From positions 1 to 34,632 of the forward strand of contig PNIU01000085.1 of NCBI GenBank assembly GCA_002878035.1: a stretch of 34,632 bases of DNA, given 5' to 3'. Position 1 is the stretch's first letter. Each line of letters starts with the position of its first letter. Below the pieces are notes generated by a model. That model was not told where the DNA came from. It was given only the letters and a program-made list of their open reading frames with translations, and searched no databases. The position numbers and the translations under genes are program-made. The DNA comes from Sulfurihydrogenibium sp. Lineage in GTDB: Bacteria > Aquificota > Aquificia > Aquificales > Hydrogenothermaceae. Shown here piece after piece: positions 19,668 through 29,156 of the stretch.

Positions 19668-20294
19668 ATGGAATTCAACGTTGTAAACAATAAAAATGAA
19701 GTTGTAGGGAAAGTTAACTTAAATGAAAATATCTTTAAAACGGAAGTAAACCAAGGTACTGTATGGGAAGTTATAAAATGGCATTTAGCTATAAAAAGAG
19801 CTGGAACAGCTAGCACAAAAACCAGAGCAGAGGTTGCCGGCTCAAACAGAAAGATATATCCACAGAAAGGAACAGGTAGAGCAAGACACGGTGATAGAAA
19901 AGCCAACATATTCGTAGGTGGTGGTGTAGCTCACGGTCCACATCCAAGAGATTACTACTACGCATTACCTAAAAAAGTTAGAAAGAAAGTTTTAAAAGGA
20001 GTTTTAACTTACAAGTTAAACAATAACGAACTTATCGTTGTTGAAGATTTTAACTTTGAACAACCAAAAACAAAAAATGCAGTAGAAGTTTTAAAGAACT
20101 TTGGATTAGAGCAAGCAAAGGTTTTACTCGTATTACCGGAAAAAATAGAAAACGTAATTAAATCTTTTAGAAACATACCTAAAGTAAAAATACTCCTTTC
20201 TGAAGGTTTAAACTCTTACGATTTACTAAACGCAGAAAAAGTAATAATTTTTAAATCAGCTTTAGAAAAGATTCAAGAGAGGTTAGCACAATGA
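19668..20294 (+). CDS. rplD: Ribosomal protein L4
   Basis: L4 lines the peptide exit tunnel; in enterobacteria it also represses the S10 operon, though no such leader is visible here. The 208 residues show the tunnel-loop region AGSNRKIYPQKGTGRARHGD and then GGGVAHGPHPRDYYY, which are diagnostic. Its stop overlaps the start of rplW in an ATGA arrangement (20291-20294), so translation is probably coupled. Confidence 0.97.
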   Translation: MEFNVVNNKNEVVGKVNLNENIFKTEVNQGTVWEVIKWHLAIKRAGTASTKTRAEVAGSNRKIYPQKGTGRARHGDRKANIFVGGGVAHGPHPRDYYYALPKKVRKKVLKGVLTYKLNNNELIVVEDFNFEQPKTKNAVEVLKNFGLEQAKVLLVLPEKIENVIKSFRNIPKVKILLSEGLNSYDLLNAEKVIIFKSALEKIQERLAQ

Positions 20295-20584
20295 GAACCG
20301 TTTACGATATTATAATAAGACCAGTCTTAACAGAAAAAGCCGTTAAAGATAATGAAAAGAACAACACTTTAACGTTTGAAGTTGCTATGGATGCAAACAA
20401 GATAGAAATAAAAAAAGCAGTAGAAGAGATTTTTGGTGTAAAAGTAAAAGATGTAAGAACGGTAATTGTAAAACCTAAGCCAAAGAGATTTGGGTTTAGG
20501 TCTTCTGGTTTTAAAAAGGCTTGGAAAAAAGCCATTGTAAAAGTAGAATCAGAAAAACCAATCAATATAGCTGAATTAGTTTGA
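20291..20584 (+). CDS. rplW: Ribosomal protein L23
   Basis: L23 lies at the tunnel exit and docks trigger factor and SRP. The 97 residues match the family (IIRPVLTEKA at the start, FGVKVKDVRTVIVKPKPKR in the middle). The start overlaps the rplD stop by four bases. A ribosome binding site GAGAGG lies inside the end of rplD. Confidence 0.96.
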   Translation: MRTVYDIIIRPVLTEKAVKDNEKNNTLTFEVAMDANKIEIKKAVEEIFGVKVKDVRTVIVKPKPKRFGFRSSGFKKAWKKAIVKVESEKPINIAELV

Positions 20585-20595
20585 GGTGAGAGATT

Positions 20596-21420
20596 ATGGG
20601 TGTTAGAAAATTAAAACCAGTAACAAACGGTACAAGACACGCGGTACTTTACGACTTCGCAGAGATAACAAAATCTGAACCAGAAAAATCTTTACTGGAG
20701 CCTCTTAAAAGGCATGCTGGTAGAAACAACCAAGGAAGAATAACTGTTAGACATAGAGGTGGTGGTCATAAAAGGCGCTACAGAATAATAGATTTTAAGA
20801 GAGACAAGTGGGGTGTTCCTGCAAAGGTTGCCGCCATAGAGTATGACCCAAACAGAAGTGCAAGGATAGCACTTCTACATTACCTTGACGGTGAAAAAAG
20901 ATACATAATCTGGCCAGAAGGTTTAAAAGTTGGAGATATAGTAGTTTCTGGACCAGATGCTGAGATAAAAGTAGGAAACGCTTTACCAATAGAAAATATA
21001 CCGGTAGGTACTCTTATTCATAATATAGAGCTTACTCCGGGTAAAGGGGGACAACTTGTTAGAGCAGCAGGAATGTCAGCTCAGATTCTTGGTAGGGAAG
21101 GAGATTACGTTCAAGTTAGACTTCCTTCTGGAGAAATAAGATTAATATACAAAAAGTGTATGGCAACAGTTGGTGCTGTTGGACTTGCTGAACACGAACT
21201 GGTTGAACTTGGTAAAGCTGGTAGAGCAAGATGGCTTGGAATAAGGCCTACTGTAAGAGGTACAGCTATGAACCCTGTTGACCACCCTCACGGTGGTGGT
21301 GAAGGTAGAACCTTCGGTAAACATCCAGTATCACCTTGGGGTCTACCTACAAAAGGATATAAAACAAGAAGAGGAGCTAAATACTCTGACAAATTCATAA
21401 TTAAACGTAGAGGTAAATAA
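20596..21420 (+). CDS. rplB: Ribosomal protein L2
   Basis: L2 is needed for subunit joining and peptidyl transferase assembly. The 274 residues contain [19 protein letters not shown] (42-60) and the [14 protein letters not shown] loop with H230, equivalent to the conserved His229 of E. coli. GAGGTGAGAG precedes the ATG. It lies 11 bases after rplW and 2 bases before rpsS. Confidence 0.98.
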   Translation: MGVRKLKPVTNGTRHAVLYDFAEITKSEPEKSLLEPLKRHAGRNNQGRITVRHRGGGHKRRYRIIDFKRDKWGVPAKVAAIEYDPNRSARIALLHYLDGEKRYIIWPEGLKVGDIVVSGPDAEIKVGNALPIENIPVGTLIHNIELTPGKGGQLVRAAGMSAQILGREGDYVQVRLPSGEIRLIYKKCMATVGAVGLAEHELVELGKAGRARWLGIRPTVRGTAMNPVDHPHGGGEGRTFGKHPVSPWGLPTKGYKTRRGAKYSDKFIIKRRGK

Positions 21421-21422
21421 AG

Positions 21423-21722
21423 ATGGGATTTAAAGGAAAGTGGAACGAAAGGAATAAAAACCCATACGTAAACGAAAAATTACTCAAAAAAATCAGACAG
21501 ATGAACGAAACTGGAGAAAGAAAAATAATAAAAGTCTGGGATAGAGCTTGCACCATTACTCAGGAAATGGTAGGTCATACCATAGCCGTTTATAACGGTC
21601 AGAAATTTATCCCAGTTTACATTCAACCAGAAATGGTAGGACATAAGTTGGGAGAGTTTTCTCTTACAAGGACATTTAGAGGACACCCAGACAAATCAGC
21701 AAAAGCTGTAAAGAAAAAGTAA
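21423..21722 (+). CDS. rpsS: Ribosomal protein S19
   Basis: S19 binds the 30S head near S13, also encoded here, and contacts the A-site tRNA side. The 99 residues include the conserved [21 protein letters not shown], read here as WDR-x2-TI...[10 protein letters not shown], and [14 protein letters not shown]. The ribosome binding site AGAGGT lies within the last codons of rplB, two bases of spacer remaining between the genes. Confidence 0.97.
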   Translation: MGFKGKWNERNKNPYVNEKLLKKIRQMNETGERKIIKVWDRACTITQEMVGHTIAVYNGQKFIPVYIQPEMVGHKLGEFSLTRTFRGHPDKSAKAVKKK

Positions 21723-21734
21723 GAGGAGATGAAG

Positions 21735-22082
21735 ATGGAGAACACAGCAAGAGCTATACTAAGATACGCTCACATATCACCTTACAAAGTAAGACAAGTT
21801 ATAAATTTAATAAGAGGAAAAGATGTAGCTACTGCTTTAGCTATACTGCAGGAAATACCTAAAAGACCTGCAAGAGTTGTAGAAAAACTCTTAAAAAGTG
21901 CAATATCTAATGCAGAACTTAAAGGTATGGATATTGATAACCTTTATATAGCTAAAATTCATGCAGAAGAAGGTCCAATGCTTAAAAGATATACACCAAA
22001 AGCTCATGGTAGAGCAACTTTAATCAGAAGAAGATTCTCTCATATATATATATATTTAGCTGAGAAACAGGAGGAAAAATAA
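21735..22082 (+). CDS. rplV: Ribosomal protein L22
   Basis: L22 stabilises 23S rRNA and lines the exit tunnel. The product is 115 residues from the ATG at 21735. That start is preferred over an in-frame ATG at 21729, because GAGGAG (21723-21728) directly abuts the earlier ATG but is an ideal six bases before the later one; the protein then begins [20 protein letters not shown], close to the family. The C-terminal beta hairpin holds the [12 protein letters not shown] tip. A run of AT dinucleotides (22042-22055) encodes HIYIY near the end. Confidence 0.95.
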   Translation: MENTARAILRYAHISPYKVRQVINLIRGKDVATALAILQEIPKRPARVVEKLLKSAISNAELKGMDIDNLYIAKIHAEEGPMLKRYTPKAHGRATLIRRRFSHIYIYLAEKQEEK

Positions 22083-22083
22083 A

Positions 22084-22764
22084 ATGGGTCAGAAAGTACA
22101 CCCTATAGGATTTAGACTTGGCATAACGCAGGACTGGAGGTCCAAGTGGTATGCAGATAAGAAGAAGTATACTAAACTTTTACACGAAGATATAGCAATA
22201 AGAAATTTTATACAGGGAAAGTATAAAGCTGCAGGTATAGCGGAAGTTATAATAGAAAGACTTGGAGATAAACTAAGAGTAAAAATATTAGCTGCAAGAC
22301 CTGGTATAGTTATAGGTGCTAAAGGTGCAGAGGTTGAAAAATTAAACGAAACTTTGAAAAAATTATCCTCAGCCAGTGAGATACTCGTTAACGTTGATGA
22401 AGTAAAAAGACCAGAGTTAAATGCTAAACTCGTTGCAGAAGATATAGCCCTTCAACTGGAAAGAAGGGTATCTCATAGAAGAGCTATGAAAAAAGCTATT
22501 GACGCAGCTATGAAAGCTGGAGCTAAAGGTATAAAAACTCAAGTTGGTGGAAGGATAGGTGGAGTGGATTTAGCAAGGAAAGAATGGTTTATGGCAGGAA
22601 GAATGCCACTGCAAACACTCAGAGCTGATATAGATTACGGAACTGCAAGAGCTTCTACAAAGTACGGAATCCTCGGAGTAAAAGTTTGGATATACAAAGG
22701 TGATAAAGTAGAAGGAAAGGTTGAAGAAGTATTAAGTAAAGTTGAAGAAGAGCTTAAAGTTTAA
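22084..22764 (+). CDS. rpsC: Ribosomal protein S3
   Basis: S3 forms the mRNA entry pore of the 30S subunit. The 226 residues include the KH domain with GIVIGAKG at 74-81 and the C-terminal domain with [20 protein letters not shown]. The family start [13 protein letters not shown] is present. AGGAGG lies inside the last codons of rplV, one base separates the genes, and translation is likely coupled. Confidence 0.98.
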   Translation: MGQKVHPIGFRLGITQDWRSKWYADKKKYTKLLHEDIAIRNFIQGKYKAAGIAEVIIERLGDKLRVKILAARPGIVIGAKGAEVEKLNETLKKLSSASEILVNVDEVKRPELNAKLVAEDIALQLERRVSHRRAMKKAIDAAMKAGAKGIKTQVGGRIGGVDLARKEWFMAGRMPLQTLRADIDYGTARASTKYGILGVKVWIYKGDKVEGKVEEVLSKVEEELKV

Positions 22765-22790
22765 AAAAGAAAATTTAGGAGGTTTTAGAT

Positions 22791-23210
22791 ATGTCTTTAC
22801 TTCAACCTAAGAGATTGAAATGGAGAAAACAACAAAGAGGCAGAATGAAAGGAAAAGCCTCAAGAAGAAACCAAGTTGATTTTGGAGAGTATGGTCTTCA
22901 AGCTTTAGAACCTTGCTGGATGACTTCAAGACAGATAGAAGCTGCAAGAATAGCTATCGTTAAAGAAGCTAAAAAAGGAGCTAAAGTCTGGGTAAGAGTA
23001 TTTCCTCATAAACCAGTAACTAGAAAACCAGCTGAAACTCGTATGGGTAAAGGAAAAGGTGATTTGGACCACTTTGTAGCTGTAGTAAAACCTGGTCATA
23101 TACTTTTTGAATTAGCTGGAGTTCCAGAAGAAGTTGCTGCCGAAGCATTTAGAAAGGCAGGCCATAAACTACCAATTAAAACCAGAATGGTAAAAGCTCA
23201 GGAGGTTTAG
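22791..23210 (+). CDS. rplP: Ribosomal protein L16
   Basis: L16 helps position A-site tRNA at the peptidyl transferase centre. The 139 residues contain [29 protein letters not shown] and [19 protein letters not shown], the latter two being family hallmarks. AGGAGG lies 8 bases before the ATG. rpmC follows after one base. Confidence 0.98.
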   Translation: MSLLQPKRLKWRKQQRGRMKGKASRRNQVDFGEYGLQALEPCWMTSRQIEAARIAIVKEAKKGAKVWVRVFPHKPVTRKPAETRMGKGKGDLDHFVAVVKPGHILFELAGVPEEVAAEAFRKAGHKLPIKTRMVKAQEV

Positions 23211-23211
23211 T

Positions 23212-23415
23212 ATGAAAGCCAGCGAATGGAGAAAGTTATCAACAGAAGAGCTTAAAGAAAAAGTTGTTGAACTAAAGAAAAAACTTATGCAACTTAGGTT
23301 TCAAAATAAAATAGGCTCTTTAGCAAAAAATAGTGAAATAAAAGAAACTAAAAGAGATATAGCAAGAATCCTTACAATAATAAGAGAAAGAGAGCTTAAT
23401 AAAACAAATGGTTAA
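23212..23415 (+). CDS. rpmC: Ribosomal protein L29
   Basis: L29 is a small helical-hairpin protein at the exit tunnel rim beside L23. The 67 residues show the standard pattern [20 protein letters not shown] and then a second helix with [25 protein letters not shown] lies in the last codons of rplP. It is always between rplP and rpsQ in S10 clusters, as here. Confidence 0.95.
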   Translation: MKASEWRKLSTEELKEKVVELKKKLMQLRFQNKIGSLAKNSEIKETKRDIARILTIIRERELNKTNG

Positions 23416-23426
23416 GAGGTGAAAGA

Positions 23427-23693
23427 ATGACAAGTGAAACAAAAAAGAACGTTAAAGAGTTTGTAGGAAAAGTAGTTAGTAATAAAATGGATAAGACTGT
23501 AGTAGTTGCAGTAGAAAGGAAGTTCCCACATCCTCTTTACGAAAAACAAGTCAAGAAAACTAAAAAGTTTTACGCCCATGATGAAGAAAACAAGTGTAAA
23601 GAAGGAGATATAGTCAGAATTAGAGAATCCAGACCTCTTTCTAAATTAAAAAGATGGGTTGTTGTTGAAATTATACAATCTTCTTCTACTTAA
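23427..23693 (+). CDS. rpsQ: Ribosomal protein S17
   Basis: S17 is an OB-fold primary binder of 16S rRNA. The 88 residues have the core [20 protein letters not shown] and a [17 protein letters not shown] segment. An N-terminal stretch MTSETKKN precedes the core. It is the last gene of the S10 cluster; a 75-base spacer with a promoter follows. Confidence 0.96.
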   Translation: MTSETKKNVKEFVGKVVSNKMDKTVVVAVERKFPHPLYEKQVKKTKKFYAHDEENKCKEGDIVRIRESRPLSKLKRWVVVEIIQSSST

Positions 23694-23699
23694 ATCCTA

Positions 23700-23728
23700 T
23701 TGATTTTAAAACGTTAAAGTTGTATAAT
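23700..23728 (+). promoter_or_regulatory. Internal promoter before rplN (spc cluster)
   Basis: TTGATT (23700-23705) and TATAAT (23723-23728) are spaced 17 bases apart, the same boxes and spacing as the rpsL promoter. A TG directly before the -10 box adds support. Predicted start near 23735, about 34 bases before rplN. No terminator separates it from rpsQ, so it probably boosts the spc cluster on top of read-through. Confidence 0.66.
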
Positions 23729-23768
23729 ATTAGTTTGTCTTTCTAAAAAAGTAAAAAGGAGTGCAGTT

Positions 23769-24137
23769 ATGATACAGAGAGGGACTTACTTAAATACTGC
23801 AGACAACTCAGGTGCTAAAAAAGTTCAGTGTATAGGGATACCCGGTGGTGCTAAAAAAATGTATGCCACCGTTGGAGATGTTATTACTGTTACTGTAAAG
23901 TCTGCCATACCAAACGGAACTGCTAAAAAAGGAAAAGTTTATAAGGCTGTCGTTGTAAGAACAAAAAAAGAAGTGGCAAGACCAGATGGAAGTTACGTAA
24001 AGGCTGATGACAATGCTGTCGTTCTTTTAAACAACCAGTTAGAACCTATAGGAACACGTATACTTGGGCCTGTTTGTAGAGAGCTTAGGTCCAAAGGATT
24101 CTACAGAATCATCTCTCTTGCACCGGAGGTAATCTAA
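23769..24137 (+). CDS. rplN: Ribosomal protein L14
   Basis: L14 forms part of an intersubunit bridge and the docking site of silencing factor RsfS. The 122 residues include [20 protein letters not shown] and the end [19 protein letters not shown], both diagnostic. AAGGAG precedes the ATG. It is first gene of the spc cluster behind its own promoter. Confidence 0.98.
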   Translation: MIQRGTYLNTADNSGAKKVQCIGIPGGAKKMYATVGDVITVTVKSAIPNGTAKKGKVYKAVVVRTKKEVARPDGSYVKADDNAVVLLNNQLEPIGTRILGPVCRELRSKGFYRIISLAPEVI

Positions 24138-24139
24138 TA

Positions 24140-24499
24140 ATGATTAAGCTAAAAAAAGGAGACCCGGTTATAGTAATCGCCGGTAAAGACAAAGGAAAGA
24201 TAAGTAAAATAAAACAGATAGTCAAAAAAGATGGAAAAGTAAAAGTTATTGTCGAAGGTGTAAACTTAGTTAAAAAGCACGTTAGAGGTATAGAGGGTGT
24301 TAGAGAAGGTGGTATTTATGAAGTAGAAAGACCAATAGATATCTCTAACGTTGCATACTACGACTCTAACCTTCAAAAGCCTGTTAAAATAGGGGTTAAA
24401 ATTATAGAAGAAGGTGACAAAAAAATAAAAGTTAGAGTCAATAAAAAAACAGGTGAAATAATAGACAAAGTTTGGGAAAAAATCAAAAAAGAGGTATAG
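24140..24499 (+). CDS. rplX: Ribosomal protein L24
   Basis: L24 is an assembly initiator near the tunnel exit. The KOW motif KKGDPVIVIAGKDKGK (4-19) is clear, followed by the family segment VEGVNLVKKHVR. The 119 residues are slightly longer than the 103-105 of E. coli, with a lysine-rich C-terminus. The ribosome binding site CGGAGG is inside the rplN end; the start lies 2 bases beyond the rplN stop. Confidence 0.96.
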   Translation: MIKLKKGDPVIVIAGKDKGKISKIKQIVKKDGKVKVIVEGVNLVKKHVRGIEGVREGGIYEVERPIDISNVAYYDSNLQKPVKIGVKIIEEGDKKIKVRVNKKTGEIIDKVWEKIKKEV

Positions 24500-24502
24500 T
24501 AA

Positions 24503-25069
24503 ATGGCTGCTGTAGTAGGATATAAACCAAGACTTCAAAAGAAATATGAAGAGGAAGTAGTTCCAAAATTAATGGAAAGGTTTGGATACAAAAGTCCTAT
24601 GCAAGTTCCAAGACTAAAGAAGATAGTTATCAATATGGGTGTAGGAGAAGCGATAGGAGATATCAAACAACTTGATAGAGCCGTTGAAGATTTAACTGCT
24701 ATCGCCGGTCAAAAACCTGTAATCACAAGGGCAAAAAAATCAGAAGCTGCCTTTAAACTAAGAAAAGGAAACCCAATAGGAACAAAAGTAACCTTAAGAA
24801 AGGATAGAATGTGGGACTTTTTGGATAAACTGATATCCGTTGCATTACCAAGGGTTAGAGACTTTAGGGGATTAAACCCTAAGTCTTTTGATGGAAGAGG
24901 TAACTACGCCTTTGGTTTAGCAGAACAGATTGTATTTCCAGAAATAGATTACGATAAAGTCGATAAAATAAGAGGTATGGATATAATCATAGAAACTACG
25001 GCTAAAACTGATGAAGAAGCTCTTTGGCTTCTATCTCTGTTAGGCTTACCTATAAGAGCAGGAGGATAA
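24503..25069 (+). CDS. rplE: Ribosomal protein L5
   Basis: L5 binds 5S rRNA in the central protuberance and contacts P-site tRNA. The 188 residues contain [36 protein letters not shown] and [20 protein letters not shown], all characteristic. It starts 3 bases after rplX. The next gene begins 2 bases after its stop. Confidence 0.98.
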   Translation: MAAVVGYKPRLQKKYEEEVVPKLMERFGYKSPMQVPRLKKIVINMGVGEAIGDIKQLDRAVEDLTAIAGQKPVITRAKKSEAAFKLRKGNPIGTKVTLRKDRMWDFLDKLISVALPRVRDFRGLNPKSFDGRGNYAFGLAEQIVFPEIDYDKVDKIRGMDIIIETTAKTDEEALWLLSLLGLPIRAGG

Positions 25070-25071
25070 AG

Positions 25072-25260
25072 ATGGCTCGTAAATGTTTGATAGTAAAAGC
25101 TTTCCAAAAGAAACCTAAATATAAAACCAGAGTTCATTCAAGATGTCCTTTGTGTGGAAGACCAAGAGGATACATAAGACAGTTTAACATGTGTAGAATA
25201 TGTTTCAGAGAGAGAGCTCTAAGGGGAGAAATCCCAGGCATCAAAAAAGCAAGCTGGTAG
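25072..25260 (+). CDS. rpsN: Ribosomal protein S14, zinc-binding short form
   Basis: This 62-residue S14 is the short type Z (rpsZ) form with a C-x2-C ... C-x2-C zinc site ([20 protein letters not shown]). The open frame extends upstream to 25024 inside rplE, but the ATG at 25072 is chosen because it follows AGGAGG by 7 bases and gives the family start MARKCLIVK. It lies between rplE and rpsH as usual. Confidence 0.96.
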   Translation: MARKCLIVKAFQKKPKYKTRVHSRCPLCGRPRGYIRQFNMCRICFRERALRGEIPGIKKASW

Positions 25261-25272
25261 GAGGAAACCGTA

Positions 25273-25683
25273 ATGATAACAGACCCAATAGCTGATATGA
25301 TAGCAAGAATAAATAACGCGATTAAAGCAAGAAAAGACGAAGTTGCAATACCAAACTCAAAGATAAAAGAAAAAATAGCTGAGATACTAAAAAGAGAAGG
25401 TTATATAGAGGATTACGTAGTCTCAGAAGAAAACAAAAAAGGTAATCAAGCAACTTTAATTATAAAATTAAAGTATCTTGGAAAAAGAAATACAAAACCA
25501 GCTATAACGAAAATAGAAAGGGTATCCAAACCTGGTCTTAGGAAGTATGTGCAAATCGATGAACTTCCTTATGTTCAAAAAGGTTTAGGTATAGCTATTC
25601 TTACCACAAACAAGGGTATTTTAACCGATGCTGAAGCAAGAAAGTTAAGAGTTGGTGGTGAAGTAATCTGTTACGTATGGTAA
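25273..25683 (+). CDS. rpsH: Ribosomal protein S8
   Basis: S8 binds the central domain of 16S rRNA and in E. coli represses the spc operon. The 136 residues include DPIADMIARINNA at the start and GLGIAILTTNKGILTDAEAR near the end, with VGGEVICYVW closing the protein. AGGAGG lies just before the start. No S8-type target was recognised around rplE, which has a spacer of only 3 bases. Confidence 0.97.
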   Translation: MITDPIADMIARINNAIKARKDEVAIPNSKIKEKIAEILKREGYIEDYVVSEENKKGNQATLIIKLKYLGKRNTKPAITKIERVSKPGLRKYVQIDELPYVQKGLGIAILTTNKGILTDAEARKLRVGGEVICYVW

Positions 25684-25704
25684 AAACAAAAGGAGGCTGC
25701 TATA

Positions 25705-26250
25705 ATGTCAAGAATAGGTAAAAAACCTATACCTTTACCAAAAGGTGTTGAAGTAAAAGTAGATAATGATAACACTGTAACCGTAAAAGGTCCTAAAGGT
25801 ATGTTAACTTATAAGTTTCACCCTGATATGAAGATAAAAGTTGAAGATGGAAACATAATAGTAGAAAGGCCAAACGATGAGTCATTCTATAAAGCTTTAC
25901 ACGGAACTACAAGAGCTATTTTAAACAATATGGTAAAAGGTGTAACGGAAGGTTTTACTGAAGAGCTTGAAATAGTTGGTATTGGATACAGAGGTGCCGT
26001 AAAAGGTAAAACACTTGAGCTTTCCCTTGGTTACTCTCATCCTGTTATATACGAAATACCAGAAGGAATTCAGATAACAATGGAAGGAACGAACATAATA
26101 AAAATATTTGGAATAGACAAACAGAAAGTAGGTCAAGTTGCCGCAGAGATAAAATCCTTCAGAGAACCAGACCCTTACAAAGGTAAAGGTATAAGATATA
26201 AAGGAGAAGTAATTAAACTAAAAGCTGGAAAAACTGTAGGTAAAAAATAA
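25705..26250 (+). CDS. rplF: Ribosomal protein L6
   Basis: L6 sits near the factor-binding site of the 50S subunit. The 181 residues hold two similar domains and the signature [14 protein letters not shown] at the start, with [15 protein letters not shown] near the end. AGGAGG is 8 bases before the ATG. A TATAAT overlaps this start codon but is considered accidental. Confidence 0.98.
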   Translation: MSRIGKKPIPLPKGVEVKVDNDNTVTVKGPKGMLTYKFHPDMKIKVEDGNIIVERPNDESFYKALHGTTRAILNNMVKGVTEGFTEELEIVGIGYRGAVKGKTLELSLGYSHPVIYEIPEGIQITMEGTNIIKIFGIDKQKVGQVAAEIKSFREPDPYKGKGIRYKGEVIKLKAGKTVGKK

Positions 26251-26267
26251 TTAAGGAGTTGTTGAAA

Positions 26268-26639
26268 ATGGCAGTAAAAAGTAGAGCTGAAGCAAGAATA
26301 ATAAGACATAAAAGAATAAGAAAAAAGATATTTGGTACTGCTGAAAGACCAAGGTTGGCTTTTTATAGAAGTTTAAACGCTATATACGCTCAGATTATCG
26401 ACGATGAAAAAGGTCATACCTTGGTTTCTGCTTCAACTATAGATAGAGATTATGTTGAAAGATTTGGCAAAAGAGGTGGAAAATCCATAGAAGATGCTAA
26501 ACAGCTTGGAAAGTTCCTTGCAGAAAAAGCCTTGGCTAAAGGTATAAAAAACGTTGTTTTTGATAGAGGTGGTTTTCTTTACCACGGTAAAGTTAAAGCT
26601 TTTGCCGATGCTGCAAGAGAAGGTGGATTAAACTTTTAA
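26268..26639 (+). CDS. rplR: Ribosomal protein L18
   Basis: L18 binds 5S rRNA together with L5. The product is 123 residues from the ATG at 26268. An in-frame TTG at 26259 directly abuts the AAGGAG (26253-26258) and is rejected; the ATG is 9 bases from it. The arginine-rich N-terminus, [20 protein letters not shown] and the end [23 protein letters not shown] are diagnostic. Confidence 0.97.
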   Translation: MAVKSRAEARIIRHKRIRKKIFGTAERPRLAFYRSLNAIYAQIIDDEKGHTLVSASTIDRDYVERFGKRGGKSIEDAKQLGKFLAEKALAKGIKNVVFDRGGFLYHGKVKAFADAAREGGLNF

Positions 26640-26652
26640 AAGGAGAAAGGTA

Positions 26653-27237
26653 ATGGGAGTGAAGAATATCGAAAGACTAATTGAACAAAGAATTAAAGAA
26701 AATCCAATCAATCCAGATACGTTAGAATTAGAAGAAAAAGTCGTTGAAATTAGAAGAACTACCCGTGTTATGGAAGGTGGAAGAAGGTTCTCTTTCAGTA
26801 CTTTGGCAGTAGTTGGTGACAGAAAAGGCCATGTAGGTTTTGGACATGGTAAAGCAAAAGAAGTTCCACCTTCTATAGCAAAAGCTATAGCTGATGCTAA
26901 AAAAAGAATAATTAAAGTTCCTTTGATAGAAGGAACAATACCACATGACGTTATCGGTGAATACGATTCTGCAGTAGTTCTGTTAAAACCTGCAAGAAGA
27001 GGTACTGGTGTTGTGGCAGGCGGACCTATGAGACCAGTGCTGGAACTATTAGGAGTAACAGATATATTAACAAAAATCATCGGAAGAACAACAAATCCAA
27101 ATGCAGTTGTTAGAGCAACCTTTGATGCACTTCTAAAAATAAAATCTCCAGAGGAAGTTGCTAAGATAAGAGGATTGGAAGAGGAGCATATACTGAAAAA
27201 CTACAGAATATACGCTGGAGGTGTGCCAGTAAGATGA
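26653..27237 (+). CDS. rpsE: Ribosomal protein S5
   Basis: S5 helps accuracy and mRNA unwinding at the entry pore. The 194 residues include a 25-residue charged N-terminal extension, then the double-stranded-RNA-binding-like domain VVEIRRTTRVMEGGRRFSFS and GKAKEVPPSIAKAI, and the C-terminal domain RRGTGVVAGGPMRPVLELLG. Its TGA overlaps the rpmD ATG (ATGA at 27234-27237). Confidence 0.97.
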   Translation: MGVKNIERLIEQRIKENPINPDTLELEEKVVEIRRTTRVMEGGRRFSFSTLAVVGDRKGHVGFGHGKAKEVPPSIAKAIADAKKRIIKVPLIEGTIPHDVIGEYDSAVVLLKPARRGTGVVAGGPMRPVLELLGVTDILTKIIGRTTNPNAVVRATFDALLKIKSPEEVAKIRGLEEEHILKNYRIYAGGVPVR

Positions 27238-27413
27238 AAATAAAAGTAAAGTTGGTCAGAGGCTTTGCAGGTAAAACGGAAAAACAAAAGCAGGCTTTAA
27301 AATCTTTAGGTTTGAAGAAAATAAACGATGAAAGGATTTTAGATAAAACACCGGCTGTTTGTGGTAACTTAGAAATCGTAAAGCACTTAGTTAAAGTGGA
27401 GGAGATACAGTAA
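27234..27413 (+). CDS. rpmD: Ribosomal protein L30
   Basis: A short gene of 59 residues, normal for bacterial L30. The start [20 protein letters not shown] and the segment [20 protein letters not shown] match the family pattern (a yeast L7-like ferredoxin fold). It overlaps rpsE by four bases and ends in TAATG overlapping rplO, so all three are likely translationally coupled. The order rpsE-rpmD-rplO is standard. Confidence 0.95.
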   Translation: MKIKVKLVRGFAGKTEKQKQALKSLGLKKINDERILDKTPAVCGNLEIVKHLVKVEEIQ

Positions 27414-27862
27414 TGAAACTACATGAATTAAAACCGAACAAAGGAGCAACTCATAAAAAGAAGATAGTAGGTAGAGGTATAGGTTCAGGTCACGGTAAAA
27501 CATCTACGAGAGGTCACAAAGGTCAAAAATCAAGGTCTGGAGACTCAAAACTACCTGCAAGATTTGAAGGTGGACAAACACCTTTCATAATGAGAATACC
27601 TAAGAGAGGTTTTAAAAATCCAACTAAATTAGAGTATGAAATCGTAAATCTAAAAGATTTAGATAAGAAGTTTAACGAAAACGAAGAAGTTAATCCTCAA
27701 ACTTTGAAAGAAAAAGGTTTAGTAAAAAAAGGAGAATGTGTAAAAATACTTGGAGATGGTCAATTAACTAAAAAGTTGGTGGTAAAAGCTCACGCTTTCT
27801 CTTCTTCTGCTGAGGAAAAAATATTAGCTGCCGGTGGACAGGTAGAAAAAATTTCTAAGTAG
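27413..27862 (+). CDS. rplO: Ribosomal protein L15
   Basis: L15 is a late 50S assembly protein with a long basic extension. The 149 residues show [36 protein letters not shown] and [19 protein letters not shown], diagnostic for L15. Its ATG shares a base with the rpmD stop. The TAG stop overlaps the ribosome binding site of secY. Confidence 0.97.
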   Translation: MKLHELKPNKGATHKKKIVGRGIGSGHGKTSTRGHKGQKSRSGDSKLPARFEGGQTPFIMRIPKRGFKNPTKLEYEIVNLKDLDKKFNENEEVNPQTLKEKGLVKKGECVKILGDGQLTKKLVVKAHAFSSSAEEKILAAGGQVEKISK

Positions 27863-27870
27863 AGGTAGTT

Positions 27871-29154
27871 TTGGATAAAATTATAAATGTTTTACAAATA
27901 AAAGAACTTAGGAATAAAATACTTATTACTTTATTCATACTTGCTATTTACAGACTCGGAACCCATATACCGGTTCCGGGTGTAGATTCAAACTCTCTAA
28001 TAAACTATTTCAACGCTTCAGGTGGAGCTCTATTTAACATCTATAACCTTTTTTCAGGTGGAGCACTCGGAAGATTCTCAGTTTTTGCTCTGGGAGTCAT
28101 GCCTTACATTTCAGCTTCTATCATAATGCAACTTCTTACTGCTGTAATACCAACTTTGGAAAGATTACAGAAAGAAGAAGGTGATTACGGAAGATGGAAA
28201 ATTTCCCAGTATACAAGGTATTTAACCATAGGTATTGCCTTCTTTCAGTCCTTAGGTCTTTCTATATGGCTTACAACTCTTAAAACAGAAACTGGAGCTT
28301 CTTTAATATCTGTTTCACCGTTTATGTTCGTAGTTTTAACTACAGTTACCGTAACAACAGGAACAGTCTTTTTAATGTGGCTTGGAGAAAAGATAACTGA
28401 GTTTGGTATAGGAAACGGTATATCTATGATAATCTTGGCAGGAATAGTCGCAGGAATAATACCGGCTATTTTGAGAACATATGAGTTAGTTAAAGTTGGA
28501 GAAATATCTGTTTTACTCTTAACTTTTGCTGTTTTAGTTATCATTGCAGTTGTGGCTGGTATAGTTTACATTCAAGAAGCTGAAAGAAGGATACCTATTC
28601 AGTATGCAAGAAGGAACGTTATGATAAACCAGTCTGCAAGTTATCTACCGTTTAAACTTAACCCTTCAGGTGTTATACCGATAATATTTGCCGTTGCTAT
28701 ACTGATGTTTCCGGCAACGATAGCTCAGTTTTTTGTCAATAAAAGTGAAATTGCAAGGACTATAGTTGATTATCTATCTCCTCAAAGTTATGTATACTTT
28801 GGTTTATACGTTGCTTTGATAATATTCTTTTCATACTTTTATACTGCCATACTTATCAACCCTATAGATATAGCAGATAATCTTAGAAGAAGTGGTGCTT
28901 TTATTCCTGGTGTGAGAGCTGGTTCACAAACTGCAGAGTATATAAACTACATTCTTACAAGACTTGTTTTTGCAGGCTCTATCTTCCTCGCTGCCATAGC
29001 TATACTACCTATGATTTTAATAAAATGGTTAAACGTTCCGTTTTATTTTGGTGGAACTTCGGCTTTAATTGTTGTTGTTGTTGCTTTAGATACAATTCAT
29101 CAGGTTGAAGCTTACCTTGCTATGAAAAAGTATGAAGGATTTTTAAGGAGGTAG
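27871..29154 (+). CDS. secY: Preprotein translocase subunit SecY
   Basis: SecY is the channel of the Sec translocon in the cytoplasmic membrane, paired with SecE encoded at 1724. The 427 residues show about ten hydrophobic spans and the signatures YRLGTHIPVPGVD, GVMPYISASIIMQLL and QEAERRIPIQYARR (cytosolic loop). The start is TTG (27871), preceded by GAGG overlapping the rplO stop; no closer ATG gives a complete first span. adk follows after 2 bases. Confidence 0.97.
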   Translation: MDKIINVLQIKELRNKILITLFILAIYRLGTHIPVPGVDSNSLINYFNASGGALFNIYNLFSGGALGRFSVFALGVMPYISASIIMQLLTAVIPTLERLQKEEGDYGRWKISQYTRYLTIGIAFFQSLGLSIWLTTLKTETGASLISVSPFMFVVLTTVTVTTGTVFLMWLGEKITEFGIGNGISMIILAGIVAGIIPAILRTYELVKVGEISVLLLTFAVLVIIAVVAGIVYIQEAERRIPIQYARRNVMINQSASYLPFKLNPSGVIPIIFAVAILMFPATIAQFFVNKSEIARTIVDYLSPQSYVYFGLYVALIIFFSYFYTAILINPIDIADNLRRSGAFIPGVRAGSQTAEYINYILTRLVFAGSIFLAAIAILPMILIKWLNVPFYFGGTSALIVVVVALDTIHQVEAYLAMKKYEGFLRR

Positions 29155-29156
29155 TT

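Noticed and set aside
21729-21734. Earlier ATG for rplV
   Set aside because: It directly abuts the GAGGAG site, leaving no spacer; the ATG at 21735 has a six-base spacer and fits the family start.
22042-22055. AT dinucleotide run
   Set aside because: It is inside the coding part of rplV (codons for His-Ile-Tyr-Ile-Tyr) and is explained by AT-rich codon choice.
25024-25071. Upstream extension of rpsN to 25024
   Set aside because: The extra 16 residues lie inside rplE and do not match S14; the AGGAGG and family start support 25072.
25701-25706. TATAAT before rplF
   Set aside because: It overlaps the rplF start codon; transcripts would begin inside the gene, and the AGGAGG upstream shows the gene is read from a longer message.
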